Shown here piece by piece: positions 50,781 to 64,000 of a stretch of DNA of 64,000 bases. Source of the DNA: Saccharothrix sp. NRRL B-16314 (GTDB taxonomy: Bacteria > Actinomycetota > Actinomycetes > Mycobacteriales > Pseudonocardiaceae); assembly GCF_000716595.1 (NCBI RefSeq), contig NZ_JNXC01000008.1, positions 261,822 through 325,821 of the forward strand, written 5' to 3'. Each line of letters opens with the position of its first letter. Within the stretch, counting starts at the first letter, position 1. The notes under the pieces are model-generated. The model had not been told where the DNA came from. It ran no database searches and saw only the letters and a list, made by a program, of their open reading frames with translations. The position numbers and the translations under genes are program-made.

Positions 50781-51590
50781 CCACTCCCCCTAGTCGAACA
50801 GGTGTGGCGCGTCCGAACAAGGCAATCGTGATGCCACAGACCCCGCGACCGCACACCTGCCAAGTCAACCTAGCCGGTACATCCCATGTCTGCGATACCC
50901 CATCAGGGGTAATCACTGGAAAGTCCCGAGTTCAGCAAGAGATTCACCTTGAGAAGTCAAGGATATTCCACTCGATTCGGTAAGGTTGCGCGGCCTCGGA
51001 GTTCTTTGCCATCGCGGCGATGGACACCTCGTCACTCCGGCGAGGCCGGCGTCGCGCTCCTCGACTGAGGCACCACCACACGAGCAGGCGCACCACGCAG
51101 ACGCCCTGCACCGCAGCCTGTCCACGACATGCCCGGGAACGAAGATCGTGGTCGGACAGGCGGACAGCTGCTGCCGGCGGGTCGAGCGGCTGATGCGCCA
51201 GGCGGGCTCCACGGGCCGCACCTGGCGAGACCTCTCAGGTTCGTCGCTGGGCCGGCCGGCCGGAGCGGCGACCTGTCGCGGCGCAAGGAGCCGATAGGCC
51301 AGTCTTATCGCGCAGTTCGACGCCCTGTCGACCACGGATCACACTGGTTCCTGTCCTTCCCGGCCACGCTGCGTGCGGTATCGGCGGCGGCCAGCGGAAG
51401 TCGCCTTTCCTGGCTTTCGCGGCGGCGTTGACGTGTCACGGGTTCCGGCACCGTGACCGTCGATCTCAACCCTCACGACGAGGATGCCTTGTGCTCCGCA
51501 CCGAGACGCGGTTTCACGATCGGGGGATGCGGCCTTGTCTGCCACGTGACATGCCTCTATACCTGGTTGCACGTCTGGTGTGGAGGTTGG
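50781..51590. other. divergent intergenic region, importer operon and EF-hand gene
   Basis: About 810 bases without a convincing gene. On the importer side there is a short perfect hairpin, TACCCC/GGGGTA with a 4-base loop (50896-50911), about 115 bases before the GTG. I do not see a cobalamin-riboswitch B12 box or a full iron-repressor box. On the right side GGAGG lies five bases before the EF-hand ATG. Confidence 0.5.
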
Positions 51591-52121
51591 ATGACTACTG
51601 CCGGTCTGTCCGTCCGAAAACGGGAGAAGATGTTCGCGCGGCTCGACCGCGACGGTGACGGGGTGGTCGACGAGGATGACGTCCACGACCACATCGACCT
51701 GCTCTTGGCGGCCTTCGGGATCGCGGCGGACGCGCCGGAGGCGGTGCGGTTCCACCTCTGGGGTGACCAGCTGTGGGAGGCGTTGAGCCGCGCCGAGCCT
51801 GGTGGCAGGCGGCTGATTTCCAAGGCTGGTTACGTACACCTGATCGACGCCGAACTGGTCGATCGGGTGTACGTGCCGATGAACCGCACCCTGTTCGCCA
51901 TCGCCGACGCGGACGGGGACGGGCTCGTCACCCGCGCGGAGTTGGCGAAAGCGCTGGGCATCGACGGCATGTCCGAACCGGACCTGAACGCCGCGCTCCA
52001 GCGACTCGACCGCGACGGCGACGGCCTGATATCCCGTGCCGACCTGGACCAGGCGACTCGGGAACTCTTCCTCAGCGACGACCCCGAGGCCGCGGGCAAC
52101 CTCCTGCTCGGTTCGTCCTGA
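51591..52121 (+). CDS. EF-hand calcium-binding protein
   Basis: A 176-residue protein from the ATG at 51591 (GGAGG five bases upstream). Three intact loops: DRDGDGVVDEDD (residues ~18-29), DADGDGLVTRAE (~104-115) and DRDGDGLISRAD (~138-149); the second EF position is degenerate. Calerythrin-like organisation. It is followed on the same strand after 96 bases by a P450 gene, so the two may be cotranscribed. Different in sequence from the other two EF-hand proteins of the window, so not a recent duplicate. Confidence 0.93.
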   Translation: MTTAGLSVRKREKMFARLDRDGDGVVDEDDVHDHIDLLLAAFGIAADAPEAVRFHLWGDQLWEALSRAEPGGRRLISKAGYVHLIDAELVDRVYVPMNRTLFAIADADGDGLVTRAELAKALGIDGMSEPDLNAALQRLDRDGDGLISRADLDQATRELFLSDDPEAAGNLLLGSS

Positions 52122-52217
52122 TCGCGCGTACGGCTCTGGTGCACCGAGAAGCACACCGCGGGAACCGGTCGAGGTCAGGCCCCGACCGTCCACTCACGAC
52201 ATGGGAGAACGAGCGGC

Positions 52218-53393
52218 ATGACCACGGGCACCGGGGTACCGTCGTTGACGGACCTGCTGAGGACGAAGCGGGAGTCGGAGCCGGTCAGCCTGGATCCGGC
52301 GACCGGGTTGTGGCACGTGTACCGGTACGCCGACGTCCTCCGTGCGCTCACCGCGCCGGCGTTGTTCTCCAGCGACGTCGGTTCGTTCGTGCCGCCCCGG
52401 CAGGAACTCGCCACGGTCCTGGTCGGCAACTTCGTGCGGATGGACCCCCCTTCGCACGCGACGTACCGAAGCTTGGTGGGGCACGCTTTCGCCCCGAAGG
52501 TCGTGGCCTCGCTCGGTCCTCGGATCGAGGCGTGCGCGGACCGGTTGCTGGACGCCGTTGCGGACCAGGAGCGGTTCGACTTCGTCGCAGCGGTGGCGAA
52601 CCCGCTACCGCTGCTCGTCCTCGGTGAGGTGCTCGGCCTGCCGACGGACCAAGGGGATCTGCTCAACCGCTACTCGAACGCCGTCGTGTTCGACGACGGG
52701 ATCGCCGGCTTCCTGGACGAGGACGTGGTGTCCGTCGCTGCGCCCGTGCTCACGGAAATGCGGAACCACCTGCTGGAGCAGATCGACCGCCACCGGTCCG
52801 CTCCCGGCACCGGTCTGCTCGGCGAGTTGGTCACCGCCGAGGTCGACGGCAGGCCGGTGACCGACGACGAACTCATCGGGTTGACCACGCTGATCCTGAC
52901 CGCCGGCCACGTCACCACCACCGCCTCGCTGGGCAACGCCCTCCTGTGCCTGGACCAACACCCCGACGTGGTCGCGGAGTTGCGGGCGGACCCGTCCCTG
53001 CTTCCCGGCGCGTTCGAGGAAACGCTGCGGGTGCGCCCGCCGTTCACCTGGGGCACGCGGATTGCCCTGGAGGACGTGCGGTTGGGCGGACAGGACATCC
53101 CGGCGGGCTCGATGCTGGCCGTCTGGCTGGCTTCGGCCAACCACGACGAAGCCAAGTTCACGGCACCGGACGTCTTCGACATCCGTCGCACTCCCAACCC
53201 GCACCTCAGCCTCGGCAAAGGCATCCACTTCTGCCTGGGAGCGGGCCTTGCCCGACTGGAAGCGCGCATCGTGCTGAAGCAGCTGCTCGATCGGTACGGC
53301 GAGATCGACGTGGTGGCCGGCGACGTGGAGCACTACGCCGCGGACAGCGTCCAGGCCGCGAAGTCCCTCCCGCTGCGCGTGACGCGCAAGTGA
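52218..53393 (+). CDS. cytochrome P450
   Basis: A 391-residue bacterial P450. The I-helix reads LTAGHVTTTASL (normally AGxxTT, with H-V in place of the common E/D), the K-helix ExxR is EETLR, and the heme loop LSLGKGIHFCLGAGLAR has Cys339 as the thiolate ligand (LGxGxHxC rather than FGxGxHxC). Typical tailoring oxidase of polyketide clusters; no ferredoxin gene is adjacent. It is convergent with the PLP decarboxylase of the starter cassette (22 bases between stops), so probably a late hydroxylation or epoxidation step. Confidence 0.95.
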   Translation: MTTGTGVPSLTDLLRTKRESEPVSLDPATGLWHVYRYADVLRALTAPALFSSDVGSFVPPRQELATVLVGNFVRMDPPSHATYRSLVGHAFAPKVVASLGPRIEACADRLLDAVADQERFDFVAAVANPLPLLVLGEVLGLPTDQGDLLNRYSNAVVFDDGIAGFLDEDVVSVAAPVLTEMRNHLLEQIDRHRSAPGTGLLGELVTAEVDGRPVTDDELIGLTTLILTAGHVTTTASLGNALLCLDQHPDVVAELRADPSLLPGAFEETLRVRPPFTWGTRIALEDVRLGGQDIPAGSMLAVWLASANHDEAKFTAPDVFDIRRTPNPHLSLGKGIHFCLGAGLARLEARIVLKQLLDRYGEIDVVAGDVEHYAADSVQAAKSLPLRVTRK

Positions 53394-53415
53394 TCGGTCC
53401 CGCTCGGGAACGGCG

Positions 53416-54666
53416 TCACCCGGTCGGCACCGGCTCGCCGAGGTCCACCGGTGACCGGTCGACCCGCCGGTACTCCAGGCTGGACACCGACACCACCCGA
53501 CCGGAGCGGAGAACGACCTCGGTCGGCGCCGGGCGTCCGAGGAACGCCACAAGGCTGGCGGTGGGCCCGTAAGCACCGGCGTTGGGGATCGTCACCACGT
53601 CCCCCGGTTCCAGGTCCGGCACGGGGACCTGCCGGCCGAGCACGTCGCCCGGGGTGCACAGCGGACCGGTGAGGGTGGCGGGTCCGCTCGCAGCGGCGGC
53701 CTGCTCGACGGTGACACCGATCGGCAGCAGGCGACCGAGGCCCGACAGACCGCCGAACACGTTGACACCCCCGTCCAGCACGACGAAGCGCCGCCCGCGG
53801 CTGTGCTTGACGTCCACCACCCTGCACACCAGCTCGCCGCAGTCGCCGACGAGGTACCGGCCCGACTCGGCGATCACGGCAGGTTCACCGCGCCGCCACC
53901 CGGGCAGGTGGTCGTCGAGCACGGCCCCCAGACCGTCCTTCAACCCGGGATAGCGCGGTCGCTCCCCGGGGGTGGCGTACGGCGTGGCGAAGCCACCGCC
54001 GATGTCCACCACCCGCATCGGCAACCCGGCGTCGCGCAGGACGGCTGCCGCGGAGGCGGTGTTGGTGAACTCCGCCAGCAGCGCGGCTTCGTCCCTGGCG
54101 CCGCTGAGCGGGAAGAAGTGGGCGCCGACGAGTCGGGTGCCCCGGACCCGCAGGAGGTCGGAGAGCAAGGCCGGCACGGTTTCACCGTCGACACCGAACT
54201 GGGAGGGCGTCCCGGTCATCCGGAGGCCGGTGGCGCCGCCCGGCGCGGCGGCGTTGACGCGGAGCAGGCAGTCGACCTCCACGCCGCGGTCGGTGGCCGC
54301 CACGCCGATGCGGCGCAGGTCGCCCGGTGACTCCGCCGAGAACAGCCGCACCCCCAGCCGGATCGCCTCTCCCAGTTCGCTCGCGGTCTTGCCCGGCCCG
54401 GTGTACAGGCAGTGGGCAGCGGGCACGCCCGCGCCGAGGGCCACCGCCAGCTCTCCGGTGGAGGACACCTCGGCCCGGCAGGGGCGGCCCCCACCCCGCA
54501 GGGCTCGGACCAGGTCGGGGTGCGGGTTGGCTTTGAGCGCGTAGTGGAGGGTGATCGGTTCCGGCAACGCCGACAGCAGGTCGTCGCGCGCGGCGTGGAC
54601 GCGATCGAGGTCGTAGACGTACAGCGGAGTGCCGAAGCGCTGGGCCAGTTCCGCTCGTCGATTCAC
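53416..54666 (-). CDS. PLP-dependent decarboxylase, DAPDC/ornithine-decarboxylase fold (VinO-like)
   Basis: A 416-residue fold-type III decarboxylase. PLP Lys is K45 in HYALKANPHP; the phosphate/PLP-binding GGGFATPY and the dimer-contributed catalytic Cys in GPLCTPGDVLG are present. In vicenistatin-type macrolactam pathways such an enzyme (VinO) decarboxylates 3-methylaspartyl on a carrier protein to a beta-amino acid. Its GTG overlaps the ligase stop (GTGA), which supports action on the ligase product rather than on free lysine or diaminopimelate. Alternative: a carrier-linked glutamate decarboxylase as in butirosin (BtrK). Confidence 0.88.
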   Translation of the reverse strand: MNRRAELAQRFGTPLYVYDLDRVHAARDDLLSALPEPITLHYALKANPHPDLVRALRGGGRPCRAEVSSTGELAVALGAGVPAAHCLYTGPGKTASELGEAIRLGVRLFSAESPGDLRRIGVAATDRGVEVDCLLRVNAAAPGGATGLRMTGTPSQFGVDGETVPALLSDLLRVRGTRLVGAHFFPLSGARDEAALLAEFTNTASAAAVLRDAGLPMRVVDIGGGFATPYATPGERPRYPGLKDGLGAVLDDHLPGWRRGEPAVIAESGRYLVGDCGELVCRVVDVKHSRGRRFVVLDGGVNVFGGLSGLGRLLPIGVTVEQAAAASGPATLTGPLCTPGDVLGRQVPVPDLEPGDVVTIPNAGAYGPTASLVAFLGRPAPTEVVLRSGRVVSVSSLEYRRVDRSPVDLGEPVPTG

Positions 54667-56144
54667 CGGGAAGTGCCTTCCAGCAGGGCGTGCAGCTCGT
54701 CGGTCGCGGGTTTGCCCTGGCCGGTCAGGGGCAGTCGGGGCACGACCAGGCAGGTAGCCGGGACCTTGGCCGGTTCCAGTCGGGCGGCGAGTTCGCGCAG
54801 CACCGCGTGGGAGTCGACGTCGCCTTCGACGCACACGGTCAGGTCGTGGTGGTCCGAGGGCGCCAGGACGACGGCCGCGCGCACACCGCGGATGTCGGTG
54901 GCCGCCGCTTCGACCTCCGTCGTGCTGACCCGGACGCCCTTGCGCTTGAACACGCCGTCGTGGCGACCGTCGAAGTAGAGGTAACCGTCCTCGTCGAGGT
55001 GGCCTTGGTCGCCGGTGTGCAGCACGTGGCGACCGTCGCGGTCCACCCGGAAGGTGCGTGCTGTCAGCTCGGGCGCGCGCCAGTAGCCGGGCATCACGTG
55101 GGGTCCGTTGACGACGATCTCACCGGTGGCACCGCACGGCAGTTCCGTGCCGTCCGGGCCGAGCACCCGCACGGCGGTGCCGGGCAGCGGCCTGCCCACG
55201 GAGCCCGGTCGCTCCCGGTCTTCCTCCGGGGGCATGATGCTGATGCGCTTGCACTCCGTCTGCCCGAACTGGCGCACCACCCTGGCGCCCGGGAAGACCT
55301 TCCTGAGGGCGTCGATCGTCGGCTGCGACAGCACCGCGCCGGTGCTCGTGATCATGCGCACCGCGGTCTGCTGCTCGCCGCCGCGCTCCCACAAGGTGGT
55401 GATCATGGTGGCGAGCGAGGGGACCAGTGGCAGCACCGTGGCGCCCGAGTCGCGGACGCGGTCGAGCAGCCGGAGGTCGTCGTGCGGCTGGGCGACGACC
55501 AGCTCCGCACGTCCCAAGCAGCACAGCAGGACCTGGTGCAGGCCGTAGTCCCACGACATCGGCAGCCGGCTGAACACCACGTCGCCGCGCCGGTATCGCA
55601 GTTCGGCGTTGATCGCGGAGGCGACGAAGGTCACCTGGGAGTGCGGGCACATGACGGCCTTCGGGGTGGCGGTGCTCCCGGAGGTGTAGATGAGCAGCGC
55701 GAGGTCGTCGGGTGAAACCCGGCCTGTGGCAAGGGCATCGCGGTCGACGGGCGTGGTCGACGCCTCGGCCCACGCTTCGACGCGGTCGCGGATCGGGCAC
55801 CGGGCCAGGCCGCGGATGCGGTCGATGTCGTCTGCCAACACCAGTGCCGGGTCGGCGTCGCCCAGCACGGCGGACAGGTGGAACGGCCGCATCGCGGGGT
55901 CCAGCGGCACGAGGACCGCGCCCAGGCGGGAGCAGCCGAACAGCATCGCGGCCAGGCCGGCCGCCGGCGGGGAGACCACCACCACCCGGTCGCCCCGACG
56001 TACCCCGTTGTCCCCCAGCCAGCGGGCGAACGCCGTGCTGAGCTCGCCCAGCCGACGATAGGTCCACCGGAGCGTGCCGACGCGGACGGCCGGTTCGGCG
56101 CCCGCGGTCGCGATCGCGTCGTCGAGCAGGTCGTGCACCAACAC
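54663..56144 (-). CDS. AMP-forming amino acid:ACP ligase (VinM/VinN-like)
   Basis: A 493-residue ANL-family adenylating enzyme from the GTG at 56144 (GAGGAG seven bases upstream; an upstream ATG lacks one). A3 motif YTSGSTATPKAVM, A5-like FGQTECKRIS, A7 LHTGDQGHLDEDGYLYFDGRHDG and the A10 catalytic Lys in GQGKPATDEL are all present, so it should be active. No carrier or condensation domain. In vicenistatin-type clusters one such ligase (VinN) loads methylaspartate on a carrier protein and another (VinM) adds an L-alanine cap. Which role this one plays is not clear, and only one copy is in the window. Confidence 0.88.
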   Translation of the reverse strand: MLVHDLLDDAIATAGAEPAVRVGTLRWTYRRLGELSTAFARWLGDNGVRRGDRVVVVSPPAAGLAAMLFGCSRLGAVLVPLDPAMRPFHLSAVLGDADPALVLADDIDRIRGLARCPIRDRVEAWAEASTTPVDRDALATGRVSPDDLALLIYTSGSTATPKAVMCPHSQVTFVASAINAELRYRRGDVVFSRLPMSWDYGLHQVLLCCLGRAELVVAQPHDDLRLLDRVRDSGATVLPLVPSLATMITTLWERGGEQQTAVRMITSTGAVLSQPTIDALRKVFPGARVVRQFGQTECKRISIMPPEEDRERPGSVGRPLPGTAVRVLGPDGTELPCGATGEIVVNGPHVMPGYWRAPELTARTFRVDRDGRHVLHTGDQGHLDEDGYLYFDGRHDGVFKRKGVRVSTTEVEAAATDIRGVRAAVVLAPSDHHDLTVCVEGDVDSHAVLRELAARLEPAKVPATCLVVPRLPLTGQGKPATDELHALLEGTSR

Positions 56145-56206
56145 GTTTCCGCTCCTCGTGGTTCTCGGGCCGACGGGGGCCGACTGTGCCGACGACAATG
56201 CACAAC

Positions 56207-56254
56207 GCCCTGCCAGTGCCGGTGCCCAGGAGTGGACACCGGCACTGGCAGGGC
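56207..56254 (-). terminator. perfect 18-bp hairpin
   Basis: GCCCTGCCAGTGCCGGTG (56207-56224) pairs perfectly with CACCGGCACTGGCAGGGC (56237-56254) with a 12-base loop. It starts 7 bases after the EF-hand stop and ends 62 bases before the ligase start, on the same strand. It should terminate or strongly attenuate the EF-hand transcript, separating the EF-hand unit from the ligase/decarboxylase unit. No U-tract. Confidence 0.85.
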
Positions 56255-56261
56255 GTAGCGG

Positions 56262-56810
56262 TCAGACCCGGCCGGTCAGGTTGTCGGCCGCCGAGTCGGA
56301 GGCGGTGTCCTGGTAGAACTGGCGGCCGTACTTGCGGAACTCCTCCTTGCCGAGCTTGCCGTCGCCGTTGCTGTCCAGGGAGCTGAACGCCTCGGTGGCG
56401 CGATCCTGGTCGATGCCCAGCGCGGTCTGGTGGTGGGCGAACTCGTCGGCGGTGATCGAACCGTCGTCGTCGGTGTCGATCAACTCGAACAGCCCGTCCA
56501 CGTACGGGTCCACCATCGCGCGGATCTCCGCGGTGGACATGCTCTCGGCGGCTTGGACGTAGTCCTTCTCGGTGATCTCCGTGCTCTCCGGCCGACCGAG
56601 CTTCTTGTTGAGCGACGCGTGCAGGTGCCGGGCGCCGCGCCGGAACGCCTCGGCATCCGCGGATCGCGGGTCTACGCCGAGACTGCTCGCGAGCTCGTCG
56701 ACGACCCGGTCGACGTCCTGCGGCCCCAGCCTGCCCTTTCCGGAGCCGTCCATGGCGTTGAACGCCATGGAGATCCTGCGCTTGCGGCTATCGGGAGTTG
56801 CCGTGGTCAT
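56262..56810 (-). CDS. EF-hand calcium-binding protein in the starter cassette
   Basis: A 182-residue protein. EF3 (DTDDDGSITADE, residues ~112-123) and EF4 (DSNGDGKLGKEE, ~146-157) are intact; EF1 (DGSGKGRLGPQD) is plausible with a Ser/Lys substitution; EF2 is degenerate. Calerythrin-like spacing, no signal peptide. It sits between the VinK-type acyltransferase gene (208-base gap) and the ligase gene, followed by an 18-bp perfect hairpin, so it is probably its own transcription unit inside the cluster. GGAAGG precedes the ATG by 11 bases. Confidence 0.93.
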   Translation of the reverse strand: MTTATPDSRKRRISMAFNAMDGSGKGRLGPQDVDRVVDELASSLGVDPRSADAEAFRRGARHLHASLNKKLGRPESTEITEKDYVQAAESMSTAEIRAMVDPYVDGLFELIDTDDDGSITADEFAHHQTALGIDQDRATEAFSSLDSNGDGKLGKEEFRKYGRQFYQDTASDSAADNLTGRV

Positions 56811-57017
56811 AGCGGGCGCACCCTTCCTGGGAAATCATCCTGATTGTGATGGAAGTCGATGAACGATTCACTCCGGCGACAGTTTCCAACCGATCGTGCC
56901 GAACGGGCCGGGACCCCCGCAAGACGGGAGGACTCTGTTCACTCGAAAGAAACTTCCACCCGGACCCCGACCGGCAGAAGTGGGAATATTTCGTTTCCGA
57001 ATGCCCGGCGAGTGGTC

Positions 57018-57959
57018 CTACGCGCGTCCCGCTTGACGCGTGACGGCACGCGGGCCGGCCGCGATCACCCGGAAGTGCGCCGTGGTGGCAGGCACCCGAC
57101 CGAACAGGCTGTCGGGGCCGGCCACGCACACCGCGCCGATCCCGAGGTGGCGCAACGCCGTCACCACCGCCGGCCAGCGCACCGACCTGATCACACCGTC
57201 GAGCAGCAACGCGCGCACCTCCCCTGCCGTGGTGACCACCGCGCCGTCGTGGTCCGCGATCAGCGGTACGCGTGGCTCGCCGAACGCGAACCGGTCCAGC
57301 ACCTCGACGTCGAGGCGCTGCCGCAGCGGCGCGAAAGCCGGCGCGTGCGTCGGCGGGCGCATCGTGTACAACGACAGCGCGCCAATTGACCGCAACCGCC
57401 GCCGGAGCCAGTCGAGGTTGTGCTCGCGCAGCGTGACCATGTGGAAATCGTGGTCCACGGTGCACGATATCTCGCACCATTCGTCACGCCCGGCCAAATC
57501 CGCTATCAATTCGTCCACCCGGTCGCGTGGCGCACGCGCGAACGAATGGGTGACCACGTCGCGGTGGTGCTCGTCGAAGTAGTCCGACACGGACCGCGCC
57601 AACAGGGCGGTCAATGTGATCGTGTCGGCGACCGACAGCACGCCGGTGAAGGCCAAGGCGGAACGCAGGCCGAAGCTGGGTGCCGCGCACACGACCGGTC
57701 GCACGCCGAGTTCGCGCTCCGCCCAGTCCGCGAGGGCCAGGCAGCTGATCAGGAAACCGACCTGGACCGCCTCGGCGTAGTCGTCCCCGGCGTCCCGGAA
57801 CGCCTCGCGGACGCGGTACCCCAGCACGTCGTCGGCCAACGCGCACAGCTCGCGCGCGACCGGGTCGGTGGTGAGCAGTCCCGCGACCGACTCCCACGGG
57901 CACGGCCCCATGCCGGGGAAGACGAGCGCGGTGCCGGCGTCCGGCGCTGCCCCGGTCAC
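57018..57959 (-). CDS. discrete acyltransferase, VinK-like (dipeptidyl transfer)
   Basis: A 313-residue freestanding acyltransferase of the malonyl-transferase fold. FPGMGPCPWESVAGLL at residues 14-29 replaces the usual FPGQG; the nucleophile is S95 in APSFGLRS, a divergent elbow seen in VinK-type enzymes. Further family blocks are HDFHMVTLREHNLDWLRRRLRSIGALSLYTMRPPTHAPAF and CVAGPDSLFGRV. VinK moves an alanyl-beta-aminoacyl unit from its discrete carrier protein to the PKS loading carrier, protecting the amine during chain growth. GTG in a GTGA overlap with the peptidase gene. A 208-base gap follows before the EF-hand gene. Confidence 0.88.
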   Translation of the reverse strand: MTGAAPDAGTALVFPGMGPCPWESVAGLLTTDPVARELCALADDVLGYRVREAFRDAGDDYAEAVQVGFLISCLALADWAERELGVRPVVCAAPSFGLRSALAFTGVLSVADTITLTALLARSVSDYFDEHHRDVVTHSFARAPRDRVDELIADLAGRDEWCEISCTVDHDFHMVTLREHNLDWLRRRLRSIGALSLYTMRPPTHAPAFAPLRQRLDVEVLDRFAFGEPRVPLIADHDGAVVTTAGEVRALLLDGVIRSVRWPAVVTALRHLGIGAVCVAGPDSLFGRVPATTAHFRVIAAGPRAVTRQAGRA

Positions 57960-58852
57960 ACCAGGCTCCCGAGGAAGTCGGTGAGCACGGCGTCGAACAG
58001 GGCCGGTTCCTCCAAGTGCGGCAGGTGGCTCGACCGCGGGAAGACGACCCGGCGCGCGTGCGGGGTGATCCGCCGGAACGGCTCCATCGCGGCCGGGGTG
58101 ACCTCGTCGTGCGCGCCGGACAGCAGCAGCACCGGTACCTCGACGGGGGAGCGCTCGCACAGGGAGAAGTCGCACAGGGAGCCGGTGACGTGGAACTCGG
58201 CGGGGCCGTTCATCGCCAGGTACACCGCCGGATTGCCGCAGATCTCCCAGTGGGAGGCGAGGAGGTCGCGCGGCCACGGGACGATCCGGCACACGTGCCG
58301 GTCGTAGAAGACCTGGCACGCCTCCTGGTACTCCGGCTCGTCGGTGGTGCCCGCGGCCTCGTGCCGGGTCAGCACGGCGGCCACGTCAGCGGGTAGTCGC
58401 GTGCGCAGCACGGCCAGTTCCCGACGCCACAAGGGGTAGGACGGTGGCGCGTTCGCGACCACCAGGCCGCGCAGTCCGGTGGGCCGGGTCTGGGCGTGCG
58501 CGGTGGCCAGCACGCCGCCCCACGAGTGCCCGATCAGCACGTAGTCGTCGGCGATGCCGAGCCTGCGGAGCAGGTTGTCCAGCTCGGCCAGGAACAACTC
58601 GGTGGTCCAGAACTCGGAAGGGCGGTCGGCCAGTCGGGTGGAACCGCCGTTGCCGAGTTGGTCGTAGTGCACCACCGCCCAGTCCTCGCGGGCCAGTTCG
58701 GACAGTCTCAGCAGGTAGTCGTGCGTGCTGCCGGGACCGCCGTGCAGCACGACGGCGGTCGGCCGGTCGGCGGAAGGCTCGCCGGTGACCCTGTACCAGG
58801 TCCGGTATTCCCCGAACGGAACGGTTCCCTTGTCGGTCGGAGTCGGGTGCAC
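57956..58852 (-). CDS. proline iminopeptidase-like aminopeptidase (VinJ-like)
   Basis: A 298-residue S33 peptidase: oxyanion HGGPG at residues 37-41, nucleophile S110 in GHSWGG, acid Asp in SGAHDEVTP and base His in SSHLPHLEEP. In vicenistatin-type pathways VinJ removes the protecting alanyl residue from the finished chain so that the free amine can be macrolactamised by the TE. The gene starts one base after the PKS stop and overlaps the acyltransferase gene, so PKS, peptidase and acyltransferase form one unit, which is the expected partnership. Confidence 0.9.
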   Translation of the reverse strand: MHPTPTDKGTVPFGEYRTWYRVTGEPSADRPTAVVLHGGPGSTHDYLLRLSELAREDWAVVHYDQLGNGGSTRLADRPSEFWTTELFLAELDNLLRRLGIADDYVLIGHSWGGVLATAHAQTRPTGLRGLVVANAPPSYPLWRRELAVLRTRLPADVAAVLTRHEAAGTTDEPEYQEACQVFYDRHVCRIVPWPRDLLASHWEICGNPAVYLAMNGPAEFHVTGSLCDFSLCERSPVEVPVLLLSGAHDEVTPAAMEPFRRITPHARRVVFPRSSHLPHLEEPALFDAVLTDFLGSLV

Positions 58853-58853
58853 G

Positions 58854-64000
<5,147 letters not shown>

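Noticed and set aside
50860..50885. Iron-repressor (IdeR/DmdR) box upstream of the importer operon
   Set aside because: Only one half (CTAGGTT on the minus strand) resembles the consensus; the other half does not match, so it is not reported as a site.
50781..50990. Cobalamin riboswitch in front of the importer operon
   Set aside because: I looked for the conserved B12 box and the GCCACTG-type element and did not find them; only a short TACCCC/GGGGTA hairpin is present.

Overview
The window is high-GC DNA with strongly G/C-biased third codon positions, GTG/TTG starts, F420-type oxidoreductases, a DUF3558-type lipoprotein, an I36-type inhibitor, a lectin-bearing secreted protein and type I PKS. 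This points to a filamentous actinomycete, most plausibly Pseudonocardiales (Saccharothrix/Lentzea/Actinosynnema-like). The genus is inference. I see no rRNA, tRNA, CRISPR array or intact insertion sequence.

Left part (1-24 kb), a mosaic of short metabolic units: a coupled operon for an aromatic acid (MHS transporter, Rieske oxygenase, small protein, VanB-type reductase; 0.08-3.7 kb); an FAD monooxygenase; cyanase divergent from a formate/nitrite-family channel (5.7-7.2 kb); a BMP-type binding lipoprotein; an HxlR regulator with a Cys-nucleophile hydrolase; a ricin-lectin/beta-helix secreted protein; a methyltransferase flanked by imperfect direct repeats; an orphan TRAP binding protein; a cyclase-barrel protein; an RNA-methyltransferase-like gene divergent from an MTA/purine nucleoside phosphorylase; and several regulators.

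Middle (24-42 kb): a regulator/membrane-protein pair with a 25-bp perfect palindrome in front. Next is a four-gene coupled module (EF-hand protein, isopropylmalate-dehydrogenase-like enzyme, isochorismatase-like hydrolase, methyltransferase; 26.0-29.1 kb). A TetR gene faces a ketopantoate-reductase-like gene across a promoter that carries two operator copies. Two LLM flavin oxidoreductases, an Lrp regulator, a deaminase, a DHA2 drug exporter, an I36 inhibitor and a lipoprotein follow. This stretch also holds decayed genes: an LPMO tail, an IS110-type transposase tail and a frameshifted membrane protein.

Right part (42-64 kb), a biosynthetic locus. A minus-strand ten-gene operon (50.8 to 42.1 kb) begins with a BtuFCD-like metal-chelate/corrinoid importer and ends with CbiZ (adenosylcobinamide amidohydrolase). 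Between them lie two Fe(II)/2-oxoglutarate oxygenases, an unknown beta-rich protein, a methyltransferase and a DrrAB-type exporter. A plus-strand EF-hand/P450 pair follows. The rest is minus strand: the last PKS module (KS-AT-DH-KR-ACP-TE, cut by the window edge), then a proline-iminopeptidase homologue, a VinK-type acyltransferase, a third EF-hand protein, an acyl/aminoacyl-ACP ligase and a PLP decarboxylase. Ligase, ACP-level decarboxylase, dipeptidyl acyltransferase and aminopeptidase are the hallmark of the beta-amino-acid starter pathway of macrolactam polyketides (vicenistatin type). The TE carries Cys where Ser is usual. In vicenistatin-type pathways the starter precursor 3-methylaspartate is made by adenosylcobalamin-dependent glutamate mutase, so the neighbouring corrinoid uptake/salvage genes may supply its cofactor. 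The mutase itself is not in the window.

The most unusual feature is that three different EF-hand proteins each sit inside or beside a different set of biosynthetic enzymes.
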